Shown in pieces: positions 47,538 to 55,609 of a DNA stretch of 64,000 nt. This stretch comes from Dyadobacter jiangsuensis (GTDB lineage: Bacteria; Bacteroidota; Bacteroidia; Cytophagales; Spirosomataceae). Within the stretch, counting starts at the first letter, position 1, and each line of letters opens with the position of its first letter. The position numbers and the translations under genes were made by a program. Location: positions 590,077-654,076 of the forward strand of contig NZ_PYAS01000003.1 in NCBI RefSeq assembly GCF_003014695.1, given 5' to 3'. The notes beneath the pieces are model-generated. The model saw only the letters and a list, made by a program, of their open reading frames with translations, made no database searches and had not been told where the DNA came from.

Positions 47538-48962
47538 TTAAATGGATTGTAGAATACGGGTTTTCACCGTACCGGTTGCCGCCAGGTTGGCATGCAGCCG
47601 GAATGCTTCTTCCAGCAGGTGAGGGGTATGGCCACCGCGTCGGCAGGCACGCAGGAAATAATCGGATAGGTCGTCATAGTAATCGGGATGGACACAATGT
47701 CTGAGAATGGCCTCTGCTTTTTGCCTTGGGTCCAGTCCTCTCAGATCGGCAAGGCCTTGTTCGGTAACGATCACATCCACATCGTGCTCGGAGTGGTCGA
47801 CGTGGGTAACCATAGGTACTATACGCGATATGTTACCTCCCCTGGTCACCGACTCGGTCACAAAAATGCTCAGGTAGCTGTTCTGGGCAAAATCGGCAGA
47901 GCCGCCGATACCGTTGACGATGTGGCTACCGGAAATATGCGAAGAATTGACATTGCCATAGATATCGCATTCCAGGGCGGTGTTGATGGCGATAATGCCC
48001 AGCCGCTGTATCACCTCGGCCGCATTGGTAATGTCTTGCGGCCGGAGCAAAATCTTGCGCCGGTAGCGGTCGAAATCGGCGAATACTCGCTGGTAGCAAG
48101 CTTCGGACATCGTCATCGAGCTTCCGGATGCAAAATCCATCTTCCCGCCTTCAATCAGTTTGAATGTACTGTCCTGCAATACTTCCGAGTACATGCTCAG
48201 ATGCTCAAAGTTACCGTCCGCGAGCCCGCCCAGCACGGCATCTGCAATTTTCCCGATGCCCGCCTGCAAAGGCCTCAGCGAGCGCGTCAGACGCCCGGCA
48301 GCTATTTCCTGCTTAAAGAAATGAAGCAAATGGCCTGCAATGGCCTCGGCGGCGGCGTTATCAGCCGCGGTTTCGGCAGGGCTGTCCTTCTGGTTGGTAA
48401 AAACGATGGCGGCAATTCTGGACGGATCGCAGGCAATCACCGGCTGGCCTATGCGCTGCCATACCTCGGTAATCGGAAGTATAGCCCGGCCGGTGGGATC
48501 TTCGGGCAGAAATACGTCGTGGATGCCACGGATCCCGACAGGTACCGCCTCGTTGATCTCGATGATTACCTGACGGGCCTGCTGGACAAAGATTGCCGAA
48601 TTGCCCAGCGAAGTGGTAGGCACAACACCGCCGTCGGCTTCGATCGCTGCGGCCTCGATGATGGCGATGTCAATCGGGGGCAGAAAACCGTTGCGGATAT
48701 GTGCCGCTGTTTCACTCAGATTTTCGTCGATATACGAAATCTTACCCTCGTTGATGATCGTCCGTATCACAGGATCGGACTGGAATGGCAGTCGCCTGGC
48801 GACTGCGCCGGCCGTAGCCAAGGCGCCGTCGGTCCCTTGCCCCAGTGAAGCCCCGGTCATCAGTGTAATGCGGGTGTGGTCACGTGCAGCCTTTTCTGCT
48901 AGAGCGGCCAGTACCGCTTTGCTATCGCCTGAGCGCGTAAACCCGCTGGCGCCTATGACCAT
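47538..48962 (-). CDS. Acetyl-CoA hydrolase/CoA-transferase family protein, 5' frameshifted
   Basis: The 474-residue frame matches the acetyl-CoA hydrolase/succinyl-CoA:acetate CoA-transferase family: GASGFTRSGDSKAV near the start, the probable catalytic Glu in M-Y-S-E-V-L-Q-D-S, then the family's C-terminal G-G-S-A-D-F, R-I-V-P-M-V and V-T-E-Q-G-L-A-D-L-R-G. Such enzymes swap CoA between acetate and succinate or release acetate, useful for acetate overflow under low oxygen. The ATG at 48962 is not the real start: about 29 family-typical codons lie upstream in another frame, separated by what looks like one missing base near 48981-48985. It is co-transcribed with the membrane protein upstream and a Usp downstream. 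Confidence 0.85.
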   Translation of the reverse strand: MVIGASGFTRSGDSKAVLAALAEKAARDHTRITLMTGASLGQGTDGALATAGAVARRLPFQSDPVIRTIINEGKISYIDENLSETAAHIRNGFLPPIDIAIIEAAAIEADGGVVPTTSLGNSAIFVQQARQVIIEINEAVPVGIRGIHDVFLPEDPTGRAILPITEVWQRIGQPVIACDPSRIAAIVFTNQKDSPAETAADNAAAEAIAGHLLHFFKQEIAAGRLTRSLRPLQAGIGKIADAVLGGLADGNFEHLSMYSEVLQDSTFKLIEGGKMDFASGSSMTMSEACYQRVFADFDRYRRKILLRPQDITNAAEVIQRLGIIAINTALECDIYGNVNSSHISGSHIVNGIGGSADFAQNSYLSIFVTESVTRGGNISRIVPMVTHVDHSEHDVDVIVTEQGLADLRGLDPRQKAEAILRHCVHPDYYDDLSDYFLRACRRGGHTPHLLEEAFRLHANLAATGTVKTRILQSI

Positions 48963-49048
48963 TCCATCACCGATGAGCGAGGCGCCTGGCGGGCCGACAT
49001 AATTTTGCTGGCCAGCGACGCGTGTTTAATTCTGGATGTGTTGAACAT
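48963..49048 (-). other. Out-of-frame 5' end of the CoA-transferase gene
   Basis: From ATG 49048 the minus strand reads M-F-N-T-S-R-I-K-H-A-S-L-A-S-K-I-M-S-A-R-Q-A, the usual N-terminus of this family. It then loses similarity, while the frame of the long ORF resumes with A-S-L-I-G-D-G-M-V-I-G. One extra base would restore a single protein of about 503 residues. It may be a real mutation or a sequencing error. The segment overlaps the end of the membrane protein gene by 23 bases. Confidence 0.7.
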
Positions 49049-49556
49049 GGTGTTTGTTTTTTGATTTGACCGATTTCGTATCTATTGGGTGACTGGACCG
49101 GCCACTGTCGGTTCTCAATAAGCGCAGTATAGCCCAGGCGAGCAGCAAAGGCATTGGAAAGGCTGCGTACAGTCCCAAAGGAGCAATAGCAACCAAAAAG
49201 ACAATTCCCGCCCAGCAGCCCGCTTGGAATAACTCTCCCCTGGCAGTCATGGCCAGCGCAATCAACAGCTGGCATATGGCTATGGTCAGAACCATCGGCG
49301 TGATAATGGGAATGAAAGCTCCGAGTATAAACCGCTTGTAGATCGGCATGGCGCTACCGGCAAAATCCTGGTAGTTCCATGGTGCGTCCAGTGCGGTGTA
49401 GGCATTAAAACCCGCAGCGAACAAGAAAATTAGCATCAGGATGAGGCGGGCCAGCGCCGGGCGGCTTTTGCTTGCCCAGATTAAGAAGATGGCCAGCGCG
49501 TTGCAGCTAAGGTAAAAGCCCCAGGAGACCATGTCAAAGAATTTGATTGAATCCAT
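49026..49556 (-). CDS. Membrane protein of stress operon
   Basis: The 176-residue protein has four to five hydrophobic helices (MVSWGFYLSCNALAIFLIW, LARLILMLIFLFAAGFNAY, IPIITPMVLTIAICQLLIAL, AGIVFLVAIAPLGLYAAF, PMPLLLAWAILRLL) and a polar C-terminal tail. I do not recognise the family. It is first in a minus-strand operon with the CoA-transferase and a Usp gene. A CRP/FNR-like site with a TTTG element lies about 99 bases upstream, overlapping the end of the ATPase gene. Confidence 0.75.
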   Translation of the reverse strand: MDSIKFFDMVSWGFYLSCNALAIFLIWASKSRPALARLILMLIFLFAAGFNAYTALDAPWNYQDFAGSAMPIYKRFILGAFIPIITPMVLTIAICQLLIALAMTARGELFQAGCWAGIVFLVAIAPLGLYAAFPMPLLLAWAILRLLRTDSGRSSHPIDTKSVKSKNKHHVQHIQN

Positions 49557-49618
49557 AATGATGGCTGTTTAGGTGGTTATACTCATTTAACTGCCTCAAA
49601 GTAAGCGCTATGTTGCAG

Positions 49619-49661
49619 CAAAAAGCTTGACTGGCCTTACCACGGAATATGATCTGCGTCA
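49619..49661 (-). promoter_or_regulatory. Putative CRP/FNR-type site upstream of membrane protein/CoA-transferase/Usp operon
   Basis: ATGAT-CTGC-GTCAG (49649-49662) has TGA-N6-TCA symmetry and matches the FNR consensus at 7 of 10 positions. GCTTTTTG on the minus strand (49626-49619) carries the TTTG core of a -7 box. Centre-to-box distance is again 36.5. The palindrome overlaps the stop codon of the upstream ATPase gene. Confidence 0.4.
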
Positions 49662-52163
49662 GGTTTTTGTATTGCCCATGAGCAGTTTATAGATTTCAAA
49701 CCACAGAACAGAGGCCATACCGCATCCGATACTGAAAAGGACTTTTCCCGTATCAGGCATTGAAAGCCGGAACAGTTCCGAAACAGCCGGGATCAGAAAT
49801 ATCAGAGCGGTGAACAAGATGGTAAAAGCAAGCGTATAAAATATCAGCTTGTTATCTGCTTTGAGCGATTCGCCAAGGCTGCCCTGGTAGGAGCGGTTTG
49901 TTATCGTCAAGGCAATATTGGCCGAGATCAGCCCGATGAAAATCATGGCGCGGGTGGTGCCCTCGGGCTGATGGGCCTTTATCGCGATTTGGTAAATCAG
50001 TATCAGTGCGGTGGCGATCGCAACTCCCTGCAAGATGCTGAATGCCAGCTCGTTCAACCCGAAAATCCTGCTTGTGGCCGGGCGGGGCTTTTCCTTCAAA
50101 AGTCCCGTGCGGGCCGGCTCATTCTCATAGACGATCGAGCAGGTAGGCCCCATAATCAGTTCAAAAAATATGATGTGTACCGGATCAAAGATGACGGGGT
50201 AGGTCCAGCTGAGCGCCAGAGGTAGAAATACAAGCAGGATCAGTGGCGTGTGTATGGCAACGATATACCGGATAGCATTCCGAAGGTTGACGTAAATGCG
50301 CCTGCCGCTTTCGATGGCGGTGACCATTCCGCCCAGATCGTCGTTGAGCAGGATCAGGGCAGAGGCCTGCCGGGCGATCTCGGTGCCTTTTCGTCCCATG
50401 GCAATCCCGATGTCTGCCGCTTTCAAGGCCGGGCCGTCATTGACGCCGTCACCGGTCATCGCAACGATCTCACCTCGGGCTTTCAAAGCCCGGATCACGC
50501 GTAATTTAGCCTCGGGGAACATCCTTGCGAAAACGGTGATCGTATCGACTTCTTTCAGTAGAGCATTATCATCGAGGGCCATCATCTGCTCACCTGTTAC
50601 GATGCGGTCGGTGCCGCGCAAACCGATTTGCCTGGCAATATAGGCGGTTGTTACCGGGTTATCACCGGTCAGGATTTTGACCTTCACGCCAGCATGATAG
50701 AATGATTCGAGGACCTGTTTCATCCCGGCTTTGGGAGGGTCGTAAAATGCCACCAGGCCAAGGGTTTGAAAGGGCAGGCTTTGCTGGTTGTCGGGAAAAT
50801 CCGTGCCCTGGAAGTCTGACTTTCCTACGGCCAGTACCCGAAATCCTTTGGATGTAAAGGTGTCAATGGCATTAAGCAAACTGGCGTGGTCTTCGGCAGA
50901 GAGCGGACTCGCATTCATCAAAGCTTCCGGCGCGCCCTTGACGGCGATGATACGCTGGCTTTCCTTTCCTTGCCAGATATGGGTCATCATGGGCGGTTTG
51001 CCTTCCAGCGGGTAGCCCAGCAGCATCGTCAGCCCGTCGTATGCAGGCAGCCCGGTAGGGGAGGTCTTTTCAAAGACGCGTTGAAGTTCCGCTTCCATGG
51101 GATCAAACGGGCTTATTTCACTGGCCAGCACCGCATGGTAGAGCAGCTGAGTGGCACTCGCAGAAAGGGATGAAAAGTCTGTAATAAATTTCCGCCCGTT
51201 GAGCACGAACATTCCGCAAAGTGACATTTTGTTTTCGGTAAGTGTCCCGGTTTTGTCCGTACAGATCACCGTCGCGCTGCCGAGGGCTTCCACGGTTTGC
51301 ATTTGCTTGACTATAATGCCCTGTTTCATCAGCCGGTAAGCGCCCAGCGCCATGAAGGTGGTGAAAGCAACCGGGATCTCTTCGGGCAGAATGCTCATAG
51401 CCAGTGTCAATGCACCCAAAAGGCTTTCAGGAAGGTCACCCGAGCGCGCAAACCGGATGGCCCAGATAGCTACGAATATAACTGCCCCGATGATGGCCAT
51501 GTCCCTGACAAGACGCCGGATCTGGGCTTGCAGAACTGATTTTGCTGCCGGAATGGAAGCAATGCTGCTACCGATGTGGGCAAGTCGGGTAGCACCGCCA
51601 ACCGCTGTAATGCGGCAGATAGCCTGGCCCGAGGTGATTTGCGTGCCCGCAAATAGCGGGTCGGGAGAGCTACCCGCGAGTTTGTAGACAGGCATGGACT
51701 CGCCGGTCAGGATCGATTCATTGACCGAGAAATCGTCAGCTGACAATACGCTTGCATCTGCCGGCACGAGCGTTCCCTCTTCCAGCGCAACGATGTCGCC
51801 CACCACCAATGCCTCACTTTTAAGCAATGTCCAGGCCTGGCCGCGAAGAACGCGGTATGCCGGGCTGGTGAAGTTTTCCAGACTGACCAATGCCCGGCGT
51901 GTCCGGCTCTCTTGGATGATTGAGATCGTTGCCACTAGCCCGATCGCCACCAGCATGATGACGGCTTCCCGAATCGAGCCCATCGAAAAATAGATTATCA
52001 CCGCGGCCACCAGCAGCATTAGCATCGGTTCAACTAATGCCGCTTTCAGGATAAACCATAGTCCGGACGATTTTGGCTTTTTGAGCATGTTCTGCCCATG
52101 CTGTTTGCGGGAGGCTTCTACCTGGTCATGGGTAAGACCACTGTATTTTAGGGAATCTTTCAT
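49659..52163 (-). CDS. Cation-transporting P-type ATPase
   Basis: The 834-residue pump has an N-terminal cation-ATPase domain (GLTHDQVEASRKQHGQN), actuator L-T-G-E-S, phosphorylation site C-T-D-K-T-G-T-L-T, M-T-G-D-G-V-N-D-G-P-A-L hinge and about ten membrane helices. The fourth-helix motif I-L-P-E-E-I-P-V is close to the P-E-G-L-P of calcium-type (P2A) pumps, so Ca2+ or another divalent cation is likely, but specificity is not certain. It is transcribed away from the small heat shock gene; a CRP/FNR-like palindrome sits in the 153-base gap. The gene-content parallel with CtpF in the mycobacterial dormancy regulon is inference. Confidence 0.88.
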   Translation of the reverse strand: MKDSLKYSGLTHDQVEASRKQHGQNMLKKPKSSGLWFILKAALVEPMLMLLVAAVIIYFSMGSIREAVIMLVAIGLVATISIIQESRTRRALVSLENFTSPAYRVLRGQAWTLLKSEALVVGDIVALEEGTLVPADASVLSADDFSVNESILTGESMPVYKLAGSSPDPLFAGTQITSGQAICRITAVGGATRLAHIGSSIASIPAAKSVLQAQIRRLVRDMAIIGAVIFVAIWAIRFARSGDLPESLLGALTLAMSILPEEIPVAFTTFMALGAYRLMKQGIIVKQMQTVEALGSATVICTDKTGTLTENKMSLCGMFVLNGRKFITDFSSLSASATQLLYHAVLASEISPFDPMEAELQRVFEKTSPTGLPAYDGLTMLLGYPLEGKPPMMTHIWQGKESQRIIAVKGAPEALMNASPLSAEDHASLLNAIDTFTSKGFRVLAVGKSDFQGTDFPDNQQSLPFQTLGLVAFYDPPKAGMKQVLESFYHAGVKVKILTGDNPVTTAYIARQIGLRGTDRIVTGEQMMALDDNALLKEVDTITVFARMFPEAKLRVIRALKARGEIVAMTGDGVNDGPALKAADIGIAMGRKGTEIARQASALILLNDDLGGMVTAIESGRRIYVNLRNAIRYIVAIHTPLILLVFLPLALSWTYPVIFDPVHIIFFELIMGPTCSIVYENEPARTGLLKEKPRPATSRIFGLNELAFSILQGVAIATALILIYQIAIKAHQPEGTTRAMIFIGLISANIALTITNRSYQGSLGESLKADNKLIFYTLAFTILFTALIFLIPAVSELFRLSMPDTGKVLFSIGCGMASVLWFEIYKLLMGNTKT

Positions 52164-52182
52164 AGGCCATTACATTAAGTGG

Positions 52183-52228
52183 TAAAGGTTGCTGAAATTG
52201 AGGTCTATTTAACTGACTATAATCAGTT
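52183..52228 (-). promoter_or_regulatory. Putative CRP/FNR-type site between ATPase and Hsp20 genes
   Basis: AACTGA-CTATAA-TCAGTT (52211-52228) has perfect 6-base arms and TGA-N6-TCA symmetry. AACCTTTA on the minus strand (52190-52183) is a weak -7-like box whose end is 36.5 bases from the palindrome centre, the same spacing as at the three sibling sites. Confidence 0.42.
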
Positions 52229-52270
52229 TGGCGGGAGTTGCGCGTCATCCCTAAGCGACCGCGGGGCATT

Positions 52271-52278
52271 TATTTTTG
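52271..52278 (+). promoter_or_regulatory. Possible -7 box of the Hsp20 gene
   Basis: TATTTTTG matches TAnnTTTG exactly, 38 bases upstream of the start codon. No TTG lies at the usual 17-23 base distance. The palindrome centred at 52219.5 is 58.5 bases from its end, about two helical turns further than at the minus-strand sites. Confidence 0.4.
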
Positions 52279-52316
52279 AGATGTAAATTCAGTTTTAACC
52301 TTAAACACCTACGGTT

Positions 52317-52760
52317 ATGTCAACTACTTCTTTGGTAAAACCCACAGGTTTTTTGCCTTTTGCGTTTGATGATTTTTTTAGTCCATGGACCGATCGCACC
52401 AGCCTTGAACGGTTCTTCGGTCGGCAGTCGGTGCCGGCGGCCAACATCACAGAGAACAATCAAGGGTTTACGATCAAGGTAGCAGCGCCTGGCTTGACAA
52501 AAGATGACTTCAAGATTGATTTGCGCGATGAGTACATTGTGATCAGCAGTGAGAAGAAGTCCAACAGTGAAGAGGAAGAGAATGGCTACAAGCGAAAAGA
52601 GTTTAGCTATAACAGCTTTTCAAGAAGCTTTCAACTACCTGACCAAATTGATAAGGATAAGATCGAAGCCAGCTACCAGGACGGTATTTTGGCAATCAGC
52701 TTGCCTAAGAAAGCAGTTGCGGAAAATAATGCCACTGCACGGCAAGTATCAATCAAGTAA
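52317..52760 (+). CDS. Small heat shock protein, Hsp20/alpha-crystallin family
   Basis: The 147-residue protein has an alpha-crystallin domain from about residue 40 (NITENNQGFTIKVAAPGLTKDDFKIDL) to the A-x-Y-x-D-G-I-L-x-I-x-L-P motif near 120. The C-terminal tail ends in Q-V-S-I, similar to the I-x-I anchor (here V-x-I). It should act as an ATP-independent holdase in the cytoplasm. It is transcribed divergently from the P-type ATPase and ends at a strong terminator. Its place among Usp and redox genes fits a general or low-oxygen stress role. Confidence 0.93.
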   Translation: MSTTSLVKPTGFLPFAFDDFFSPWTDRTSLERFFGRQSVPAANITENNQGFTIKVAAPGLTKDDFKIDLRDEYIVISSEKKSNSEEEENGYKRKEFSYNSFSRSFQLPDQIDKDKIEASYQDGILAISLPKKAVAENNATARQVSIK

Positions 52761-52776
52761 GCTTCCAGCTAAAAGT

Positions 52777-52815
52777 AAGTGCCGCCGTGATTACCGGCGG
52801 CACTTTTCGTTTTAG
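52777..52815 (+). terminator. Rho-independent terminator
   Basis: AAGTGCCGCCG pairs with CGGCGGCACTT around a seven-base loop and is followed by TTCGTTTT, 16 bases after the Hsp20 stop. Confidence 0.88.
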
Positions 52816-52845
52816 TTTAGGCTGGTTATGCATTGGATTTTGGAT

Positions 52846-53691
52846 TCAGACATGCTCGGAAAGTTTGCAAGTCCAGACAGCCTCATGGGTGTGATTGATT
52901 ACATTTTCCGCCACGCTTCCCAGCACCAAGTGGGTCAGGCCCGTGTAGCCGTGGGTGGCCATAGCGATCATCGAGCCTGGCATGCGGGCAGCGAATTTGA
53001 GCACACCCTTTTCTTCGGTGGAAGCATGGGTAACATGAACGCTATATTCGGAAAGGTTATAGTATAGGGCCAGATCGCCAAGCAAGCCAGTCAGGGTTTT
53101 ATCAGTGTCTTTGACATCAGGTGTCTTCACATAAAGCAAGTGAAGGTGCGCGCCAAAAAATGATTGCAGTGCCCGGATCTGCCATATAAAGCGGTGCTGG
53201 TTTAGATCGATAGTCGTAGGGAAAACGATATTGCGGATCTGGCTGATTCTTTGCCCCCTATGGATGGAAATAACGGGTACCGGCGCAGTTCTGACAACTT
53301 TTTCGGTATTCGAACCCATCATTACCTCAGCGATCCCGTTGGTTCCGTTTGTCCCCATCACCACCAGATCAGCTTCCGTTTCGTGTATGGTCTTAATCAC
53401 TATTTGATGCAGTAGTCCCTGCTCGACTCGGAAGCCTGGTTCCATACTTGTTTTCAGCTCACCTCTGACCCGGGCGAAATGCTCAGTAGCCTCGCGGCTT
53501 AACTCGGAGAGTATCGAGGCTGCGCCGACCGGATACCCGTTTGGGTCCAGACTTTCCAGAAAAACCGGTGTCATATTTACCACATGCAGCGCGGTTACCT
53601 GGCCATGCGCAGCTTCGGCCAGCTCGATAGCGAACCTCAGCGCGGACATGGAAAGTGCAGAGAAGTCAAAAGGGACAAGGATCTTTTTCAT
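52846..53691 (-). CDS. Tandem-domain universal stress protein
   Basis: 281 residues with two UspA domains. The first has the complete ATP motif (G-T-N-G-T-N-G...G-S-N). In the second the first Gly is Ala (A-T-H-G-Y-T-G...G-S-V), so binding may be weakened. Start MKKILVPFDFSALSMSAL is canonical. It resembles the Usp at 44436 throughout, suggesting duplication. It is monocistronic and convergent with the Hsp20 gene. Confidence 0.92.
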   Translation of the reverse strand: MKKILVPFDFSALSMSALRFAIELAEAAHGQVTALHVVNMTPVFLESLDPNGYPVGAASILSELSREATEHFARVRGELKTSMEPGFRVEQGLLHQIVIKTIHETEADLVVMGTNGTNGIAEVMMGSNTEKVVRTAPVPVISIHRGQRISQIRNIVFPTTIDLNQHRFIWQIRALQSFFGAHLHLLYVKTPDVKDTDKTLTGLLGDLALYYNLSEYSVHVTHASTEEKGVLKFAARMPGSMIAMATHGYTGLTHLVLGSVAENVINHTHEAVWTCKLSEHV

Positions 53692-53853
53692 ATGCAGCTC
53701 GCTTAGGATAAGATGGTTATTTGAACCTATTGCAAGTTATTGAATGGCAATGGGTTGAAAGATGATCAGAAGCGCCCGGGGAACTGACATTGCTCATGTC
53801 TGCTAGGTTGTGTCTCCTCTAATTTTAGATCCATACCAACTTTTAAACGAATT

Positions 53854-54429
53854 ATGCGGACAGCGCTTGCAATATGGGGGATGATGCTCATAGGGTGCAG
53901 CCCCGAGATTAGGGTCTACCACCAGGTCGACAAGAGCAATCCCGTTAATCAATACAAGACTTTCCAGTGGGCAAAGGAGGATAGCCTCGTCTGGAAAACG
54001 GATCCATTGTATTTCAATCAGTTAAATGATGGTAGAATCAGGCAGGCGGTCAATGATCTGTTGATCGCGAAGGGCTACCTTCCTGGTCGGGATACTGCCG
54101 ATCTGACACTACGCTATGATATCCGCGTCGAAGAGCAGTCCATACTGCTGCCGGATCCGTATGGGTATATGTACGGGGACTATTGGATGATGCCGCGCGA
54201 TAACTTGTTTCGGTACCGGGAAGCGACATTGATTATCGATGTCTGGCATTCACACAGCAGAAAGCTGATATGGCGGGGCTGGGCGGTTGCAGCCATCGAA
54301 GTTGTATTTGATGAAGGGAAAAAGCCAGAAGTCGTTATCCGGTCGGTCGTAGCAAAAATTTTCGATGCGTTCCCATCGCATGCCGACCCGGGCGACTCGG
54401 TGGCGAGAAAAGATCGCATTGAAAACTAA
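53854..54429 (+). CDS. DUF4136-family lipoprotein
   Basis: The 191-residue protein has a short lipoprotein signal (MRTALAIWGMMLIGC, lipid Cys15) followed by the DUF4136 pattern: an early Y-K-T-F-Q-W strand, then I-R-Q-A-V-N-D-L-L-I-A-K-G-Y, A-D-L-T-L-R-Y-D-I and late strand ATLIIDVWHSHSRKLIWRGWA. These are outer-membrane or periplasmic lipoproteins of unknown role, common in Bacteroidota and Proteobacteria. It is convergent with the BON protein gene and shares a bidirectional terminator with it. Confidence 0.88.
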   Translation: MRTALAIWGMMLIGCSPEIRVYHQVDKSNPVNQYKTFQWAKEDSLVWKTDPLYFNQLNDGRIRQAVNDLLIAKGYLPGRDTADLTLRYDIRVEEQSILLPDPYGYMYGDYWMMPRDNLFRYREATLIIDVWHSHSRKLIWRGWAVAAIEVVFDEGKKPEVVIRSVVAKIFDAFPSHADPGDSVARKDRIEN

Positions 54430-54455
54430 GAAAGGCCGGCACACCGGCCTTTCTT
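54428..54455. terminator. Bidirectional terminator
   Basis: AAGAAAGGCCGG and CCGGCCTTTCTT are perfect 12-base arms around CACA, between convergent genes. Confidence 0.85.
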
Positions 54456-54468
54456 GGTCTTATTTTGT

Positions 54469-55137
54469 TCAGAATGCAAATTCTTCTTCCTCTACAATCA
54501 GATTGTTGACTACCTGATTGACGCCTTTAGCCGACCAGGCTGCCTCCTCGGCATCATCTCTTTCGGCCCACGATCTGACCCGGCCTTCCAGGGTTACACG
54601 GTTGCCGGTGATGCAAATTCTGATCTTCGAAGAGTCAATTGATGCATGACGCTGAAAGGCCGCGCCTATTTTCTCAGTGACGTCCGAGTAGACAGGGTGG
54701 GGCCTGACAGTGATTTCATTCACAACGAGCCGGATACCTTCTATGTTTTCGATCGCAGTTTTTGCCATATTTCTTTCATAACCCCAGTCGACCTGGCCGG
54801 ACAGGGTTACAAACCCGTGCTCAACGGTGACCTTCAATTTTTCGTCGGCCACTGCCGTGTGCCACCGCAGGGCGTTCAGGACCTGGTCAGCGATTTGCTG
54901 ATCGCTCTTCTGCTTGTTAGTCGGTAGGTGCACTTCCAGGTTTTCAATGACTGCTTTGACGGCACTGACCTTGCGTGCACCCTTTTCCGCGGCCAGCTTT
55001 TTCGGGTAAGAATCAATGGTGCCCGACAAAGTCACAATCCCGTCTTTAACTGACACTCCAATTTCAGCGGCGGCCAATGCGGGCTCCCAACGAAGTTGCT
55101 CGATGACATCTTTTTGAATCTCAAAATCGGTCTTCAT
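54469..55137 (-). CDS. Three-BON-domain protein
   Basis: The 222-residue protein consists of three consecutive BON domains (about residues 5-70, 78-145 and 152-218), each with V-x-D/E-x-G-x-V-T-L-x-G-x-V (for example GVSVKDGIVTLSGTID and VTVEHGFVTLSGQVD). There is no signal peptide, so it should be cytoplasmic, unlike E. coli OsmY. Proteins of this build are common stress-induced proteins in soil bacteria and may bind lipids. A CRP/FNR-like site with a TAATTTCG box lies about 94 bases upstream. Confidence 0.9.
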   Translation of the reverse strand: MKTDFEIQKDVIEQLRWEPALAAAEIGVSVKDGIVTLSGTIDSYPKKLAAEKGARKVSAVKAVIENLEVHLPTNKQKSDQQIADQVLNALRWHTAVADEKLKVTVEHGFVTLSGQVDWGYERNMAKTAIENIEGIRLVVNEITVRPHPVYSDVTEKIGAAFQRHASIDSSKIRICITGNRVTLEGRVRSWAERDDAEEAAWSAKGVNQVVNNLIVEEEEFAF

Positions 55138-55194
55138 GATTTCTTGATGTTAAGTTGATCACATTATTTCAGTTTTGTGGAAAAACTGCTGCTT

Positions 55195-55238
55195 CGAAAT
55201 TAACCTGTCTTGATTGGAGCAATAATGATCAGCGTCAA
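55195..55238 (-). promoter_or_regulatory. Putative CRP/FNR-type site and promoter of BON gene
   Basis: ATGAT-CAGC-GTCAA (55225-55238) matches TTGAT-N4-ATCAA at 8 of 10 positions. TAATTTCG on the minus strand (55202-55195) is one base from TAnnTTTG. Centre-to-box distance is 36.5. The rest of the gap up to 55609 shows no gene; an 80-codon frame there has no family features. Confidence 0.45.
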
Positions 55239-55609
55239 TATTGGATGTGATTGTTGGTGTATCCGGCCCCGTCGAGCGCGCCGGTGGCCTAATGCCGGAA
55301 ATAGTGGGACCTTATTCATCGGATTTGTTTTTCAAAAACATTAGCAGTGAGTATGTATGCTTCCCCGGTTTTAGGACGGTGTAGGATTAGACTCGAAAAG
55401 AAACATACATTTGAGTTGTTGGGCTGCTTGGTGAATACAGATCAATGGTAATGTCTCCTGTCCTTGCATAATTATTGTAATTAAAGTAGTGTTGGACTGG
55501 TTGAAGAAGCTGCAAGCTTGTATAGATTTCCTGCGACAACTGAGGTTTTCGCGAGAAACACGCCATTTATATTTTTTGTCAAATTGGGGTTTGCAACCCA
55601 GATAGTTCT

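Noticed and set aside
53785..53796. Further TGA-N6-TCA match upstream of the Usp gene at 53691
   Set aside because: Its outer bases are not symmetric and no TTTG-like box lies at the 36.5-base spacing shared by the other four sites.
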